Part shown: in pieces, positions 37,591-49,364 of the stretch | Numbering within the stretch: the stretch's first letter is position 1 | Layout: the number at the start of each line of letters is the position of its first letter | Assembly (NCBI GenBank): GCA_036023115.1 | Contig: JAYKKT010000037.1 | Span: 3,595,501-3,659,500, forward strand | Direction of reading: 5' to 3' | DNA length: 64,000 bases | Origin: Brasenia schreberi | Lineage: Eukaryota; Streptophyta; Magnoliopsida; Nymphaeales; Cabombaceae | Translations under genes and position numbers: made by a program | The notes under the pieces: generated by a model | Told to the model about the DNA's origin: nothing | The model's input: only the letters and a program-made list of their open reading frames with translations | The model's database searches: none

Positions 37591-37999
37591 ACAGGGACCC
37601 TTATAGTCTCCGGCCGAAAGGAAACCCGCGAAAAACACGGGTTTCCTCTCTCCCTTTGAGTGCTTTAAGGTCCCTAAGAGCCGTTTTGCGCCTCATTGGT
37701 GTTCAAAACTACAAAATCGTGCTCTACGGTATCCGTGCAAGCCTCCTAACTCGGATTTTGATATATTTTTAATGTTTTTCTTCATTTTTTTCTTTATATT
37801 TGTTGTTTTTTGTGTTATTTCGTATTTTTCTTTTTTGAATGACAAAATATGAAGTTATTAAGTGTGTAAACGATTTTTATTGCATTCATGAAGTGGGAGA
37901 TACTCCATTTAGGTGTTATTTGAAGATTGGGAATTTACGAAGTGCTTTTATTTTCAGGTTTTTGTTTGAATTAAAGTTAAATTCTTGATTAGATTGATT

Positions 38000-40900
38000 A
38001 CACTAGTGTTACTACATCTCTATATGTTTGGTTCGTTCAGGTGAAGACCGGATTTGAAGCAATATGAAGCGGTTGCTTTGATTATCACAAATTAACATCA
38101 TAGGTCCTATCTGCAAAACTTCAACTCTTTCAAGAGTTGTTTTAATCCATATGAGTTCACATAGTAGAATGAGATAGAACTTTGTTTCGCTATGCCAAGA
38201 ATCTGATCTAGCAAGGACATTCTCGCCTTTGTTGCTTTTCCATCAAGCAACAACATTGCATCTCCAATAAGAATAACAATATCCTGAGTAAATTGATCTT
38301 CTATCATACTGGGAGACCCTACCAAAATGTAAAGATCTCAGGTATAAGCAACATATATTTGGATGTCCTCTTTTGTACATACACTTAACCCTTTTCCAGG
38401 TGTAGAGTTCTTTAATATACCAATCCTAATAATCAATCTGCTATCCCAATGATCAACACAAGGAGAAAGTTAAGAAATCAGCTTATAACACTAACAAGAA
38501 AAGATATTGTCCTAGTAAAGGAGTCATAAGATGGAGATAATTAAGTTTTCCCACCAATCTCTCGATACTTCCTGGATCTCAAAAGCGGTTCTCCTCATCC
38601 TGGGTAGGGAGCTAACATTCAGTCCATATGAGTATCTAACCTCGGTCATTAGCCATTCTTATCATTGTCCGTTCTAAACTTTCTAAAATGTCAAGAGCAT
38701 ACTTCCTTTGTGAGATAGAATACCATCCTTTGATTGAGCTATCTCAATCCCAAGAAAGTATCTTAGTCGACCCAAATCTTTAGTTTCAAAATGACACTAA
38801 ACAAGTGTTGCTTCAATCTTTGAATTCCTTCATGATCATTTCCTATGATAAATATAATCATCCACATAGACCACAAGATAGATACACAAGTTAGATGAGT
38901 GTGTATAAAGACATGTTAGGATCAACTGCCTCATCAAGGATCATGCCAATCACGAAATCTGTAATCAATCATTCCAAACCAAGCTCATCAAGGAGACTGT
39001 TTTAGACCATACAATGACTTGTAATTTGCAGACCAATCTTGATGTTCCTCGAGCAACAAACCCTAGGAGGTTGCTCCATATAAACTTTTCGGCCTAGATC
39101 ATCATGTAAAACGGCATTTTGATGTCCAATTGAATACAAGCAATAAATTCATGGCCGCCATGGATATGAATAGCCTAATGTAGGCTTCATTTTTGCAACA
39201 GTGGAGAAAGTATCACCATAGTCAAGACCAAAAATTGGGTAAAGCCTTTCGCAACAAGACGACCTTTTCAAACGATCCACTTTTGCCACCAGACACTTTC
39301 TGTGACATTAGCAAAAACCCATTACAACTACTAGCTGATGATTTCCAGGAGGAAGGGGAACGACATTTTTGTCCACGTGTGATTAGATTCTAAAGTCGTC
39401 ATCTCATCAATCATACGCTTACCGTCATCCTGGACGTGGATAGTTATTGCTCTGACATCTTAGAATAGAGATAGACTAACAAAGCAGATGTAAAAGCATA
39501 ATGGACGGGGACGCAAACGATGATAACTCAAAATTATAACTGGGAGAATTCACGGAAGAACTAGATACCTTTACAAAGTGTATATAGTAGAGGTTCGTAG
39601 GAGAGGAATTTTTGACCGTGGACGCTCGAAGACGTGGAGATGAATCACCTGGACTTTGAGTAGTGGACATATTTTCACGGAGGCGAAGGACGAAGGACGA
39701 CGTTCGATGACAGTGATGAGAGGATGAGGTGAAGACTATCGGGGAAGAAATCATCTTTCTAACCTTCTTGGACTCAAGATCGAGGAACAACACCAGGAGT
39801 GCTCAAGTGTCTACATGCCAGGAACTGGTAAGTACTCAGATATAGAGCTTAGTCGTTCAACCATGTAGTAGCACGTGTTTCCTCAAAGAACGTAACATCC
39901 AAAGAAGATATAAAAGCACATGAGGTAGGGAGAATAACACCGGTATATCTCTTTGCATGCGAGATACCCAAGAAAAATACATTTATCAGCACTTCTTGAA
40001 TTAATTTATCTTTTCCTAGACTGATCTATATTAGTTTACTGCACAAAACGCCCTCACATCCAAAAGAGCATGGAAATAAATTTTACGCATGGGTTTTTCC
40101 TCCCACAAGGATGGAATAGGAACAGTTGGTTATGTAAAAAGAAGATCGTCTTATGCGAAACTCTATTTGGCAAACATATATGAGGTATTACACGCTCTGT
40201 ACCTAAAATATTTCAAAGTAAGGTAGTGTCATGGCTTGTAAGGGTTCCAAAGCACAGCAGAACAAGCATGACTGATGTTTTCCTTCTCTGCACATACCAT
40301 TTTATTGTGGTGTACGAGCAGTTAGATCGACAAGGAGCATACCATGAAAAACATATGTCATTTTTAAAAAGTTTCAAAGAAAACATTCTCAAACTCTCCT
40401 TGATCACTTCTTATGTATGCCATATACGAATTGTGCACCCAAACCGAGTTTTGGAACTTGTCATTGGTAAAGTGTTTTAAAGGCCTCAACAACTAATCAT
40501 CGCTTGCTTCATGAAGAGTGCATCCCAGTACATCTTGAAGTAACTCAACAACCAACAAAGTTATACAAAATATCGATATATCCTAACCCGAGACAGCACG
40601 ATCTTAGTAGGTCCAAAAGATCATCCTGAATTGAACAACATAAAGGGATTCAATTTACTATTGACTTTACTTGGGAAATTACCTCGAGCATGTTTCCCAA
40701 GTTGACAGATTTCACATTCAAACTGAGATTTATTGGCCTGGACGCTAAGTTGAGGTATAACATATGAAATTTTTGACACAGGGAGATGACCCAAACGACA
40801 ATGCCAAAGTCTAATATCTGCATCCTGAACTGTTGCTGATGAAACTCTGTAAGAAGTAGATGGCTGACAGTGATCTTTACAAAATAAGTAAGATGAAAGG

Positions 40901-43222
40901 TTACACAACAGTTCAAGACACGTGTTAAAGAACTAACGGAAAGAAGATTTATCGAAAAACTGGGAACATGATAGACCGATTGTAACTCTGAGAAACATGT
41001 GAGTGCACTTCCCTGTCCAATCATATAAGAGTAGGAACCATCAACCAACTTAATTGGTTCCTGTTTGTAGAGAGTCTTGTATGCTGAAAAATACGATAAT
41101 TATCCTACCATATGATCTGTAGCCCCTGAATCAATTATCCAAGTTTTTGAGGGAGAATGAGAAAAATGGTTACCCTATACGGTATGTGTAGCCTGTACCA
41201 CTGTAGCTTGAGATAAAGACGGTGAGGATTGTTCAGATAGCTTATGTTCTAGGCCTTCTATTCTTTTGATAATCTCTTGGATGTCATTAGTGCTTGGAGT
41301 TGAATTTTCTGTAGAATGAACTGAATGATTGCGAGTTCTATAATAATCAGGTTTGTCATGTAGTTCCCAACAATGTTCTCTGGTATTACGTGATTTTTCA
41401 CAGTGTGAACAAATAAGTTTTCCTTTCTCATCAGAATGAAATCTACCACGTCCATGACCACGACTCTGGTGTCCACTTCGGCCATGAAAGTGAGAATTGT
41501 CTCCTCTTGCTTGAAATGCCTGTTGATCTGTACCAAGAATATGATCCTTCTTAAGATTCCTGCGATCTTCTTCTCGGATTAATAAAGAGTAAACCGTGCC
41601 CAGGAAAGGAAGCTCGTCTTTGCCTAAGATGTTCAGTTTTACTGACTCAAATTCATGATTGACACCCCACAATAAATCAAACACTTTCTTCTTTTTAAGC
41701 TCAGTATGTCTTTCATTGTAACACGCAGAACATTTGATATTCGTATAGTAGATGAGTTCATCTCAGAGATCTCGAAGATCTGCATAATATTCACTGATAG
41801 ATCGAGTTCCTTGTTTACATTTTCTGATCTTTTCCAAAATCTCATATTCTTTGGCCACATTCTTTTTTCTGGAATATGCCTCGGAGACTGTACACCAAAT
41901 TTCATTAGCAGAGTCTAGAAACATAAAGGTTTTAGCAATTGATGGAATCATCGACTGTAGTAACCATGACGAGATTAAAGCATCTTCTCTCCTCCGGTTA
42001 GAATAGTGTGTATCACGAGTCTCTAGGATTGGTATTTGACCCATTAAGTGTGCCCATCCCCCCCTTGCTATAATGGCAGTTCCACAGATCTAGACCATTC
42101 TAAATAATTTCTGTCATCAAGCTTAGTAGCTGTAATCTAAAAATTGTCTGTCTTTTCTAATGAAAGAGATTGTTCACCAGAATGGAAAGAACTATCAATA
42201 CCTTTTCCTTTTCCTGCCATAGGTCCTTAAATATAAGCACTTGTATGGTTTTCTTAAAGTTGCTGAATTTGAATAGATAGTAGGCAAAATAAAATCCAAT
42301 CAAAATAGATTTTGATGATAAGGCACACCATGTTTGATGATAAGGCAGATCTTTCCTTTTTTCTGAAGAATGAAGAATGTAGTCAATGATGCAAATTGAA
42401 CCCTTCACAAAACAGAAAATTTATAAAGTAACAAGCACACCACGATGAACCAAGGGGAACCAGTTGGCAGTCTGTCACATGAATAAGTCGCCAATCGGCC
42501 AGTCTGTCACACGATTCAAGGTTCAAGATTCAAATAACACACCACGATTCACAACTAAACCAAGTCAGCAGTCAGTCACACGATTCAAGATTCAAATACA
42601 ATCTTCAGAGATCACAACTGCACTTCAAATACAATGCTCCTTAAATCTGCCCTTGATGAATAAATAAACCTCGCCGATTCCAATAACCCAAGCACAACAA
42701 CACTGTAATCACAAAAACTGAATATCTTTGTGCCGATTCTACCAAAAAATCTGTCCCAACTGAATTCCAAAAGTAACTTTGCTCAATGCAAAACACTGCT
42801 TGTGATCAAAGAAAAAACTGATCAATCCCTTCTTCAGATCTCTTACCACAAGTACCAAGATTAGGGCAGATTCTTAGTAAAAAAAAACGATTTTGGGGCC
42901 TTATAAGCTCTGATACCATATTAGAAATAAAACCTTCATTAATCAAATGAGAAGTAACTTACAATACGCGACAGATTGGAGGCATTCCTCCAATCTGCAC
43001 TATGCCCAAAATCGGCTCCCCTTGTGCAGTCGTCCCCTATCTTCTCATAACTATAACTAAAGCCTAATGACGCCTTTTAATACCCTGTCTAACTTGATTT
43101 CCTAATCTACCCCTAATAAGTACTAACTATTACTAAAATGACATAGCACTCAAAATAACGTGAACACATGCATTACATGACTCGACATGTATTTCATCAC
43201 TCTATTAAAACATTCCTTAACA
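38000..43222 (-). mobile_element. Copia retrotransposon nested in the hAT, 3' truncated
   Basis: Minus strand. An LTR at about 43222-42921 (starts TGTTAAGGAATG) is followed by a tRNA-Met primer site (tggtatcagagc, about 42917-42906) and a leader. Then gag (42220-41175: KLDDRNYLEWSRSVEL, SISEYYADLRDL, knuckle-like CSHCEKSRNTREHC), gag-pre-integrase (41048-40621: LWHCRLGHLPVSKISYV, CEICQLGKHARG), a Ser-rich linker, RT (39350-38550: VYVDDYIY active site near 38865; LGRLRYFLGIEIAQSKDG) and RNase H to ERTKHIE (about 38020). The far LTR is missing. Stops are frequent. It sits 17 bp upstream of the hAT transposase ATG, so it separated that gene from its promoter. Confidence 0.88.
42921..43222 (-). 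repeat. 5' LTR of the nested Copia
   Basis: About 302 bp, minus strand, beginning TGTTAAGGAATG at 43222. The inner end is set by the primer-binding site tggtatcagagc. The terminal CA is not clear, so the inner boundary is approximate. No partner LTR is found. Confidence 0.65.
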
Positions 43223-45086
43223 AAAGTACTCCATTGAGATGGCAGGAAGGGGCGGTAGAGACTCCCATTCTCGGTCTAATGATCCGGCATAACAGTGGGA
43301 TATACCAGTTGAAGAGGATTCTAGGTTAAAGATCATATGCTTATTTTGTGAAAAGGTGGTTAGTGGTGGAATTTCAAAGTTAAAACACCACCTAGCAGGG
43401 ATCAAGAAAGAAGTTGCTCCATGCACAGGCAAAGTTAGAAATTTACCAAAAGGTATTAAATGGCAATGTCTGCAGATGATTGAGAGTATACAGGAAAAGA
43501 GACAACAAAAGAATGATTTCAAGATGTTTGAAGAAGTTGATGATGTTACTGCCATTGGATTTGGATTCACTGATAGTTTGCCTTCAGATGGTATAACAGA
43601 GATTGGTAGTAGCAGTTCACGAGCACCTAATAGGAGAAAGAGAGTTGCTGAAGACTTTGGCGGTGGTGGAAGAGCTTTTTCTAGCATACATTCATTCTTT
43701 CCTTCTTCCACTACACCTGGTGCTCAACCTTGAATTCGTGCTGCTATGGCTTCAGAACAACTGCATGATTAGGCAGACCTTGCAGTGGGGGGATAGTTTT
43801 ATGATGCATGCATTCCATTTAATGCACCAAACAGTTTTCATTTTCAAGCAATGGCAGATGCAATTGCTAACATTGGTCCATAATACAAGATAACCTCTTA
43901 TCAGAAGTTGAGAGAGAAGATATTAGATCAGACCGTCATTGAAGTGCAATAATACTGTTCGACTTTGAGACAGTCGTGGAAGGAAACGGGATGCACTATC
44001 ATAGTAGATGGATGGACAGATAGGCGAGAAAGGACATTGCTAAACTTTCTTGTATATTGTCCTAAAAGACTATGTTTTTGAGATATCCTAATATGTCAGA
44101 GAAGAGGCACACTGCAGAGATCCTACGACAAGAATTTGATAAGGTTATTCATGAGGTTGGGCTAGAGAATGTAGTCCAATTGATTACAGATAATGCAGCA
44201 AACTACAAAATAGCTGGGAATGAATTAGCTGATACTTATGAGACTTTCTATTGGACACCATGTGCAACCCATTATTTAGATCTCATCTTTGAGGATATTG
44301 GTGAGATGGATGAGATAAAGGCAGCAACTGAGTGTTATAAAGATATCACCAAATTCATCTATAACCATGCATTTGTACTATGTATGATGAGGAGATATAC
44401 AGATGGTGCAGAGCTTCTTCGTACTGATGCAACTCGATTTGCAACTAACTTCTTATCTGTACAGAGTATTCTGAGACAAAAGCAAGCATTGAAGAGAATG
44501 TTCTCCTCAGATGAGTGGCAACATTTTGCAGAGTTGCCTCAAAATAGAAGAAACAGAAAGTTGAATGAGATTGCAGAGACAATTTTTATAAATACATTTT
44601 GGAATGCATGTGTTAGATTGTTGAGAATTACCTTTCCTTTAGTCAAGGTTTTGAGATTGACAGATAGCGAGGAGAAACCATCTATGTGCTATCTTTATGA
44701 AGCGATGGATAGGCCAAAAGAAGCAATTATAAATAACTTTAATGGAAAAAAGAGGGATTATGTGCCCGTGTGAAAAATAATTGATAGTAGATGCAATAAA
44801 CAATTGCATCAGCCTATTCATGCAGCAACATATTATCTAAACCCATCATTTAAGTACTCAGCAAGCTTCAAAAGGGACGGTGAGGTTAATCGAGGCATCA
44901 TTGATTGTATCGACAGATTAGTCCCTGATGAGAGTACACTAGATGCTATACATCGAGAGATGAAGATATATGATAATGCTCTTCACTTGATGGGTTTGCC
45001 TGTTGCAATTCGTAACCGCACTAGTATGCATCTAGGTAAATTGTTTATTTTCATATTTAAGTTGCATCTTACATTACTGTGGATTA

Positions 45087-48000
45087 ACTCCACCCATGTA
45101 AGGGATCACACTTGCATTGCTGGTCCCAAGCCCGGATAAAGGAGGAGGGTTGTGTTAGGCTTCCGACAGTCAGTATAAAACTTCATGAAATTTTTATAAC
45201 ATGGATTACAAAAATTATGAGCACTGCATTGGGGCGTCCCTGCCTATCGACGTGTTGCAGAGCCTGAATGCAGTAAGAAGTAAGCAAGGGCCACTACATT
45301 TTTGCCCGAATGTAGTGAGTCAATTGCAAGAGAGGGTTCCCACATCATGGACGGGTGTGGGTAAAGAAGTTAGTCCCGCTACATTGCCACCCGAATGTAG
45401 TGAAGAATTTTCAAAGAGGGTCTACGCATTTTGAATATGGACGGATGCGGGGGGGTAAGGAAGCTAGTCCTACATAATAAGATTCGTATTGGTTCTTGGA
45501 ATATTGGAAAATTATCGAGTAAGCTAATGGAGGTGGTAGATACTATGATTCGGAGAAAGATTCATATTGTATGTTTACAAGAGACAAAATGGGTAGGAGA
45601 AAAAGCAAAGGAGATTGAGGATACAAGTTTTAAATTATGATACTCAGGTAAAGAAAAGGCTTGAAACGGAGTTGGTATTATCATAAATAAAGATTTAAAG
45701 GAGAGTGTAGTAGACATACAACGATATGGTGACCGTATCATGACATTGAAATTAGTGTTAGGAACAGAGGTTTTGAATATAGTTGGTGCTTACGCACCCA
45801 GTGTAGGACTAGAAGATAGCATAAAGATAGCTTTTTGGGAAGAGTTAGATAAGGTGTTTCAAAAGATTCCACAAAGGGAGATGATTTGTTTAGGAGGAGA
45901 TTTAAATGGACATGTCGGTAAAGCGGCATTAGGATATCAAGGGTTTCATGGAAACTTTGGTTTTGGGGATATAAATGAGGAAGGTAGGGAGATTTTAAAT
46001 TTTGCTATGGCATTTGATCTCTTTATAGTCAATACAATCTTCAAAAAACAAGATGAACATTTAATTACTTATAAGAGTGGCTTATCACAAACAAAAATTG
46101 ATTACTTTATTTGTAGGAAAAAAGATAGAGTGTGTTGTAAAGATTGTAAGGTAATTCCAAGAGAAAGCTTAACCACCCAACATCGACTTTTAGTTATGGA
46201 TTTACAAATAAAAAAATGGACAAAGAAAAAAAGAGTGCATCGAGCTATTCGGACTAAATGGTGGAACCTCAAAAGCGAGAAAGAAGATATATTTAAATAG
46301 AAAGTCCTTCAAGGAGATGTTTGGAATTATGTCGGCACACCATGTGATATGTGGAACAATATGGCTATACATATTAGGAAAGTGGCGAAAGATGTGTTAG
46401 GGGTAGCTAAGGGAGGTGTACTGGCACAAAAAGAAGTTTGGTGGTGGAGTGAAGTAGTACAAAATAAAATCAAGGCAAAGAGGGCATGTTACAAATTACA
46501 TTATGCTAAGAAAACTAGTGAAACTTTAGAAGCTTATAAGAAAGCAAAGAAGGAAGCGAAAAAGGCCGTTAGTGAAGCAAAAGCTAAGATTTGGGAGGAC
46601 TTATATAAAAAACTCAACTCAAAAGAGGGTGAAAGAGATATTTTTAGGATAGTTAGGGCTAGAGATAAGAAAACTAAAGATCTTAATTATGTTAGATGCA
46701 TAAAAGACGAGGATGAAAAAATTCTAGTGGCAAATGATGATATAAGAAATAGATGAAAAACTATTTTCATAATCTTTTTAATGAAAATAAAGATGTTAGT
46801 ATTAGTTTAGGAGATTTAGCTAAGTCAGAAAAGTATATAAACCACAATTTCTACCGACTATTCAAATGAATGAAGTCAAAGAGGCTCTTAAACATATGAA
46901 GAGTGGTAAATCGGTAGGACCAGATAATATTCCTATAGAAGTTTGGAAAATACTAGGAGAAATAGGAATCACTTGGCTCACAAGGCTATTTAATGAAATA
47001 TGGAAAAACCAAAAGATGCCCGAAGAATGGAGAGCAAGTACACTTATACCCATACATCAGAACAAGGGAGACATTCAAAATTGTGTGAATTATCGAGGTA
47101 TCAAGTTAATGAGTCATACTATGAAATTACGGGAAAGAATTATCAAACTTAGGTTAAGACAAGTATCAAGTACAACAGAGAACCAATTTGGATTCATGCC
47201 AGGCAGATCTACTATTGAAGCGATTCACCTTTTGAGACGTCTTATGGAACATTTTAGAGCAAAAAAGAAAGACTTTCACATGATATTTATTGATCTAGAA
47301 AAAGCTTATGATAGGGTACCGAGGGAGATTCTTTCGAGAACTTTGGAAAAAAGAGGTATCCCATTGACATATATTAACCTTATAAGAGACATGTATGATG
47401 GTGCAAAAACATGTGTGAGGACTCATGAAGGAACGACAGACTTCTTTGAAGTTAATATTGGGTTACATCAAGGATCAACTTTAAGTCCATACTTATTTAT
47501 AATGGTGATGGATGAGTTAACAAAACATATTCAAGATGAAGTACCTTGGTGTATGTTATTTGCAGATGACATTGTATTAGTGGAGGAGTCTAAGGAAAAA
47601 GTTAATAGAAAATTGGAACTATGGAGAGAAACATTAGAAAGCAAAGGCCTCCGACTTAGTAGAATAAAGACAGAATATATGGAATGTAAGTTTGATCATT
47701 TGGTTACTTCAGAGGACATAGAAATTAAAATTGGCACACATTGCATTCCCCAAAAGGAAAGTTTTAAATATCTAGGGTCAATTTTTCAGAGTGATGGAAG
47801 AATTAATGGAGATGTTACACATAGAATAATGCTAGTTGGTTAAAATGGGGAGGAGCATCCGGTATTCTTTGTGATAAGAATATACCATTAAAATTAAAAG
47901 GTAAATATTATAGAGCAGCAATTAGGCCTGCCATGTTTTATGGTTCTGAGTGTTGGGCAGCTTTATGATAAGAATATACCATTAAAATTAAAAGGTAAAT

Positions 48001-48455
48001 ATTATGGAGCAACAATTAGGCCTGCCATGTTTTATGGTTCTGAGTGTTGGGCAGTTAATCATCAACATGTACAAAAGATGTCTGTGACAGAAATGAAGAT
48101 GTTGAGATGGATGAGTGGTCATACAAGAAAAGACCATATACATAATGAGGTTATTAGAAACAAATTAGGAGTGGCACCAATAGAGGATAAAATGAGAGAA
48201 CATCGTTTAAGATGGTTTGGACATATAGAAAGAAGATCAAAAGAAGAACCTGCAAGAAGGTTAGAAAAACTAAATTTGGAAAGTATTAAAAGAGGTAGAG
48301 GACGACCACAAAAGTGTTGGAATGAAATAATAAAGAATGATCTAGCTTATTAGGAGTTAACTACTAACATGGCACACGATAGGGATTTGTGGAAACAAAG
48401 AATCCATGTAGCCAACCCCGTCTAGTATGGGAAAAGGCTTAGTTGTTGTTGTTGT
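45087..48455 (+). mobile_element. RTE LINE copy G, nearly full length, with 18-bp target-site duplication
   Basis: The longest RTE copy. A 5' leader (45087-45430, starting actccacccatg) is followed by an AP-type endonuclease (IRIGSWNIGKL 45485; CLQETKW 45574; GDLNGHVG 45897; TKIDYFICRK 46097; TQHRLLVMDL 46176), a basic linker (46349-46756), RT ([75 protein letters not shown] at 47546) and the C-terminal domain ending at about 48425. The TTG-repeat tail closes it. Target duplication: ttacattactgtggatta at 45069-45086 and 48456-48473. Lesions include TGG-to-TGA-type stops near 45638 and 45663, a stop at 46299, 1-bp deletions near 46755 and 47827, and a 94-bp duplication at 47872-48054. Inactive. 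Confidence 0.95.
47872..48054 (+). repeat. 94-bp tandem duplication inside LINE copy G
   Basis: The unit from tgataagaatataccatt to gttgggcag (47872-47960) repeats at 47966-48054 after five filler bases (cttta). It shifts the frame of the C-terminal domain and is unique to this copy. Confidence 0.85.
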
Positions 48456-49080
48456 TTACATTACTGTGGATTATGTCTCTAATGTTTGTCCTTTTTACAG
48501 ATGTTTGGTGGAACAGGTTTGGAAGTGATTGCCCAAACCTTAGAGATTTTATAGTGAGAGTCCTAAGTCAAACCTGTAGTGCAACAGGTTGTGAAAGAAA
48601 TTGGAGTATTTTTTAACACATCCATACAAAGAAGCGCAACAGGTTGGAACATAAAAGTCTAAATGATTTAGTTTATATTCGTTGTAACATGCGCCTTCGT
48701 GAAAGGTAATGTTGTATTACTTTCAATTCAATATTGTTTAACTTCAGTCTTCAATTGTTAATATTATTTACTAATTGTTTATCTTTGTTTGTCATAGGCA
48801 ATTAAAAAAAGTAAATAGAAAAGAAAGCCAGTTCAATCCAATAAGTTTGGATAATTTTGATATATTAGAAGATTAGGTTATAGAAGACACTAAAAAAAAT
48901 GCCCTCCTAACTGAAGAATACATTATCTGGATTAATTTGGAAGGAGTGCAACAACAACATCAAGGAGATGAAGAATTTGATTTCCAAGAAGAAGGTGTCG
49001 TTGATGATGATGATGATGAGGATCTGCAATAAGGAGAAGATAAAGATTATTTAGTTGATGATCCTGATTACAATTTGTAA

Positions 49081-49356
49081 AATGTAACTGTATTTCATTT
49101 TTTGGATTCAAAATATGTAAATTTGGATGCAATTGTTCAATGTTGAATGCTCAATCTGTACTAAACTTACATTATATGAATTTAAAGCAATTACCAGATT
49201 TTTTCAGATTTTTTCCAGATTTTTTTCGGATTTTTCCTAATTTTTATTGATTTTTTTTAATTAATTTTTGCATTATTTTAATATTAAAGTACGATACGAT
49301 ACGCCCGTATCATGGAGCCCAGTGATACGCAACATGATAGGCGTCAGAAAACACTG
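49081..49356. repeat. Right subterminal region of the hAT
   Basis: A T-rich segment is followed by four GATACG-type motifs (49290-49345) and the CACTG terminus. No coding sequence. Confidence 0.6.
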
Positions 49357-49364
49357 ATCACAAT
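49357..49364 (+). repeat. hAT target-site duplication, right
   Basis: atcacaat directly after the CACTG terminus; pairs with 37432-37439. Confidence 0.88.

Larger units (their letters stand above)
43239..49080 (+). pseudogene. hAT transposase gene (BED, DUF659, hATC), broken
   Basis: Exon 1 runs from ATG 43239 to 45035, exon 2 is 48501-48708, and exon 3 starts at 48798; splice sites and phase agree. Order: BED-type zinc finger (CLFCEKVVSGGISKLKHHLAG, about 43350); FYDACIPFNAPNSFHFQ; DUF659 with the GCTIIVDGWTD block (about 43989); LITDNAANYKIAGNEL; then the hATC dimerisation domain in exon 2 (GCERNWSIF-stop-HIHTKKRNRLEH, LNDLVYIRCN). Exon 3 adds an Asp-rich tail. Nonsense codons interrupt it at about 43284, 43731, 43899, 43949, 44771 and 48615, with a frameshift near 44070. 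The 45036-48500 intron holds LINE copy G. Copia lies just upstream of the ATG. It cannot make transposase. Confidence 0.9.
37440..49356 (+). mobile_element. hAT-superfamily DNA transposon (11.9 kb, with two nested retroelements)
   Basis: The terminal inverted repeat CAGTGTTATCC (from 37440) pairs with the right end, whose reverse complement reads CAGTGTTTTCTGACGC (49356 leftward). Both ends are flanked by the 8-bp direct repeat atcacaat (37432-37439 and 49357-49364), the hAT signature. Subterminal sequence at both ends is crowded with GTATCG/GATACG motifs. The body contains a BED/DUF659/hATC transposase gene (43239-49080), a truncated Copia (about 38000-43222) and an RTE LINE (45087-48455). 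Removing the guests leaves about 3.3 kb, a normal size for an autonomous hAT. Inactive now. Confidence 0.9.

Noticed and set aside
43217..43711. 164-codon minus-strand open frame
   Set aside because: It is the antisense shadow of the hAT transposase N-terminal exon.
37440..49356. Reading 38000-43222 as an integral part of the hAT (gene capture)
   Set aside because: The sequence is a Copia gag-pol with LTR and primer site in the opposite orientation, so insertion is the simpler explanation.
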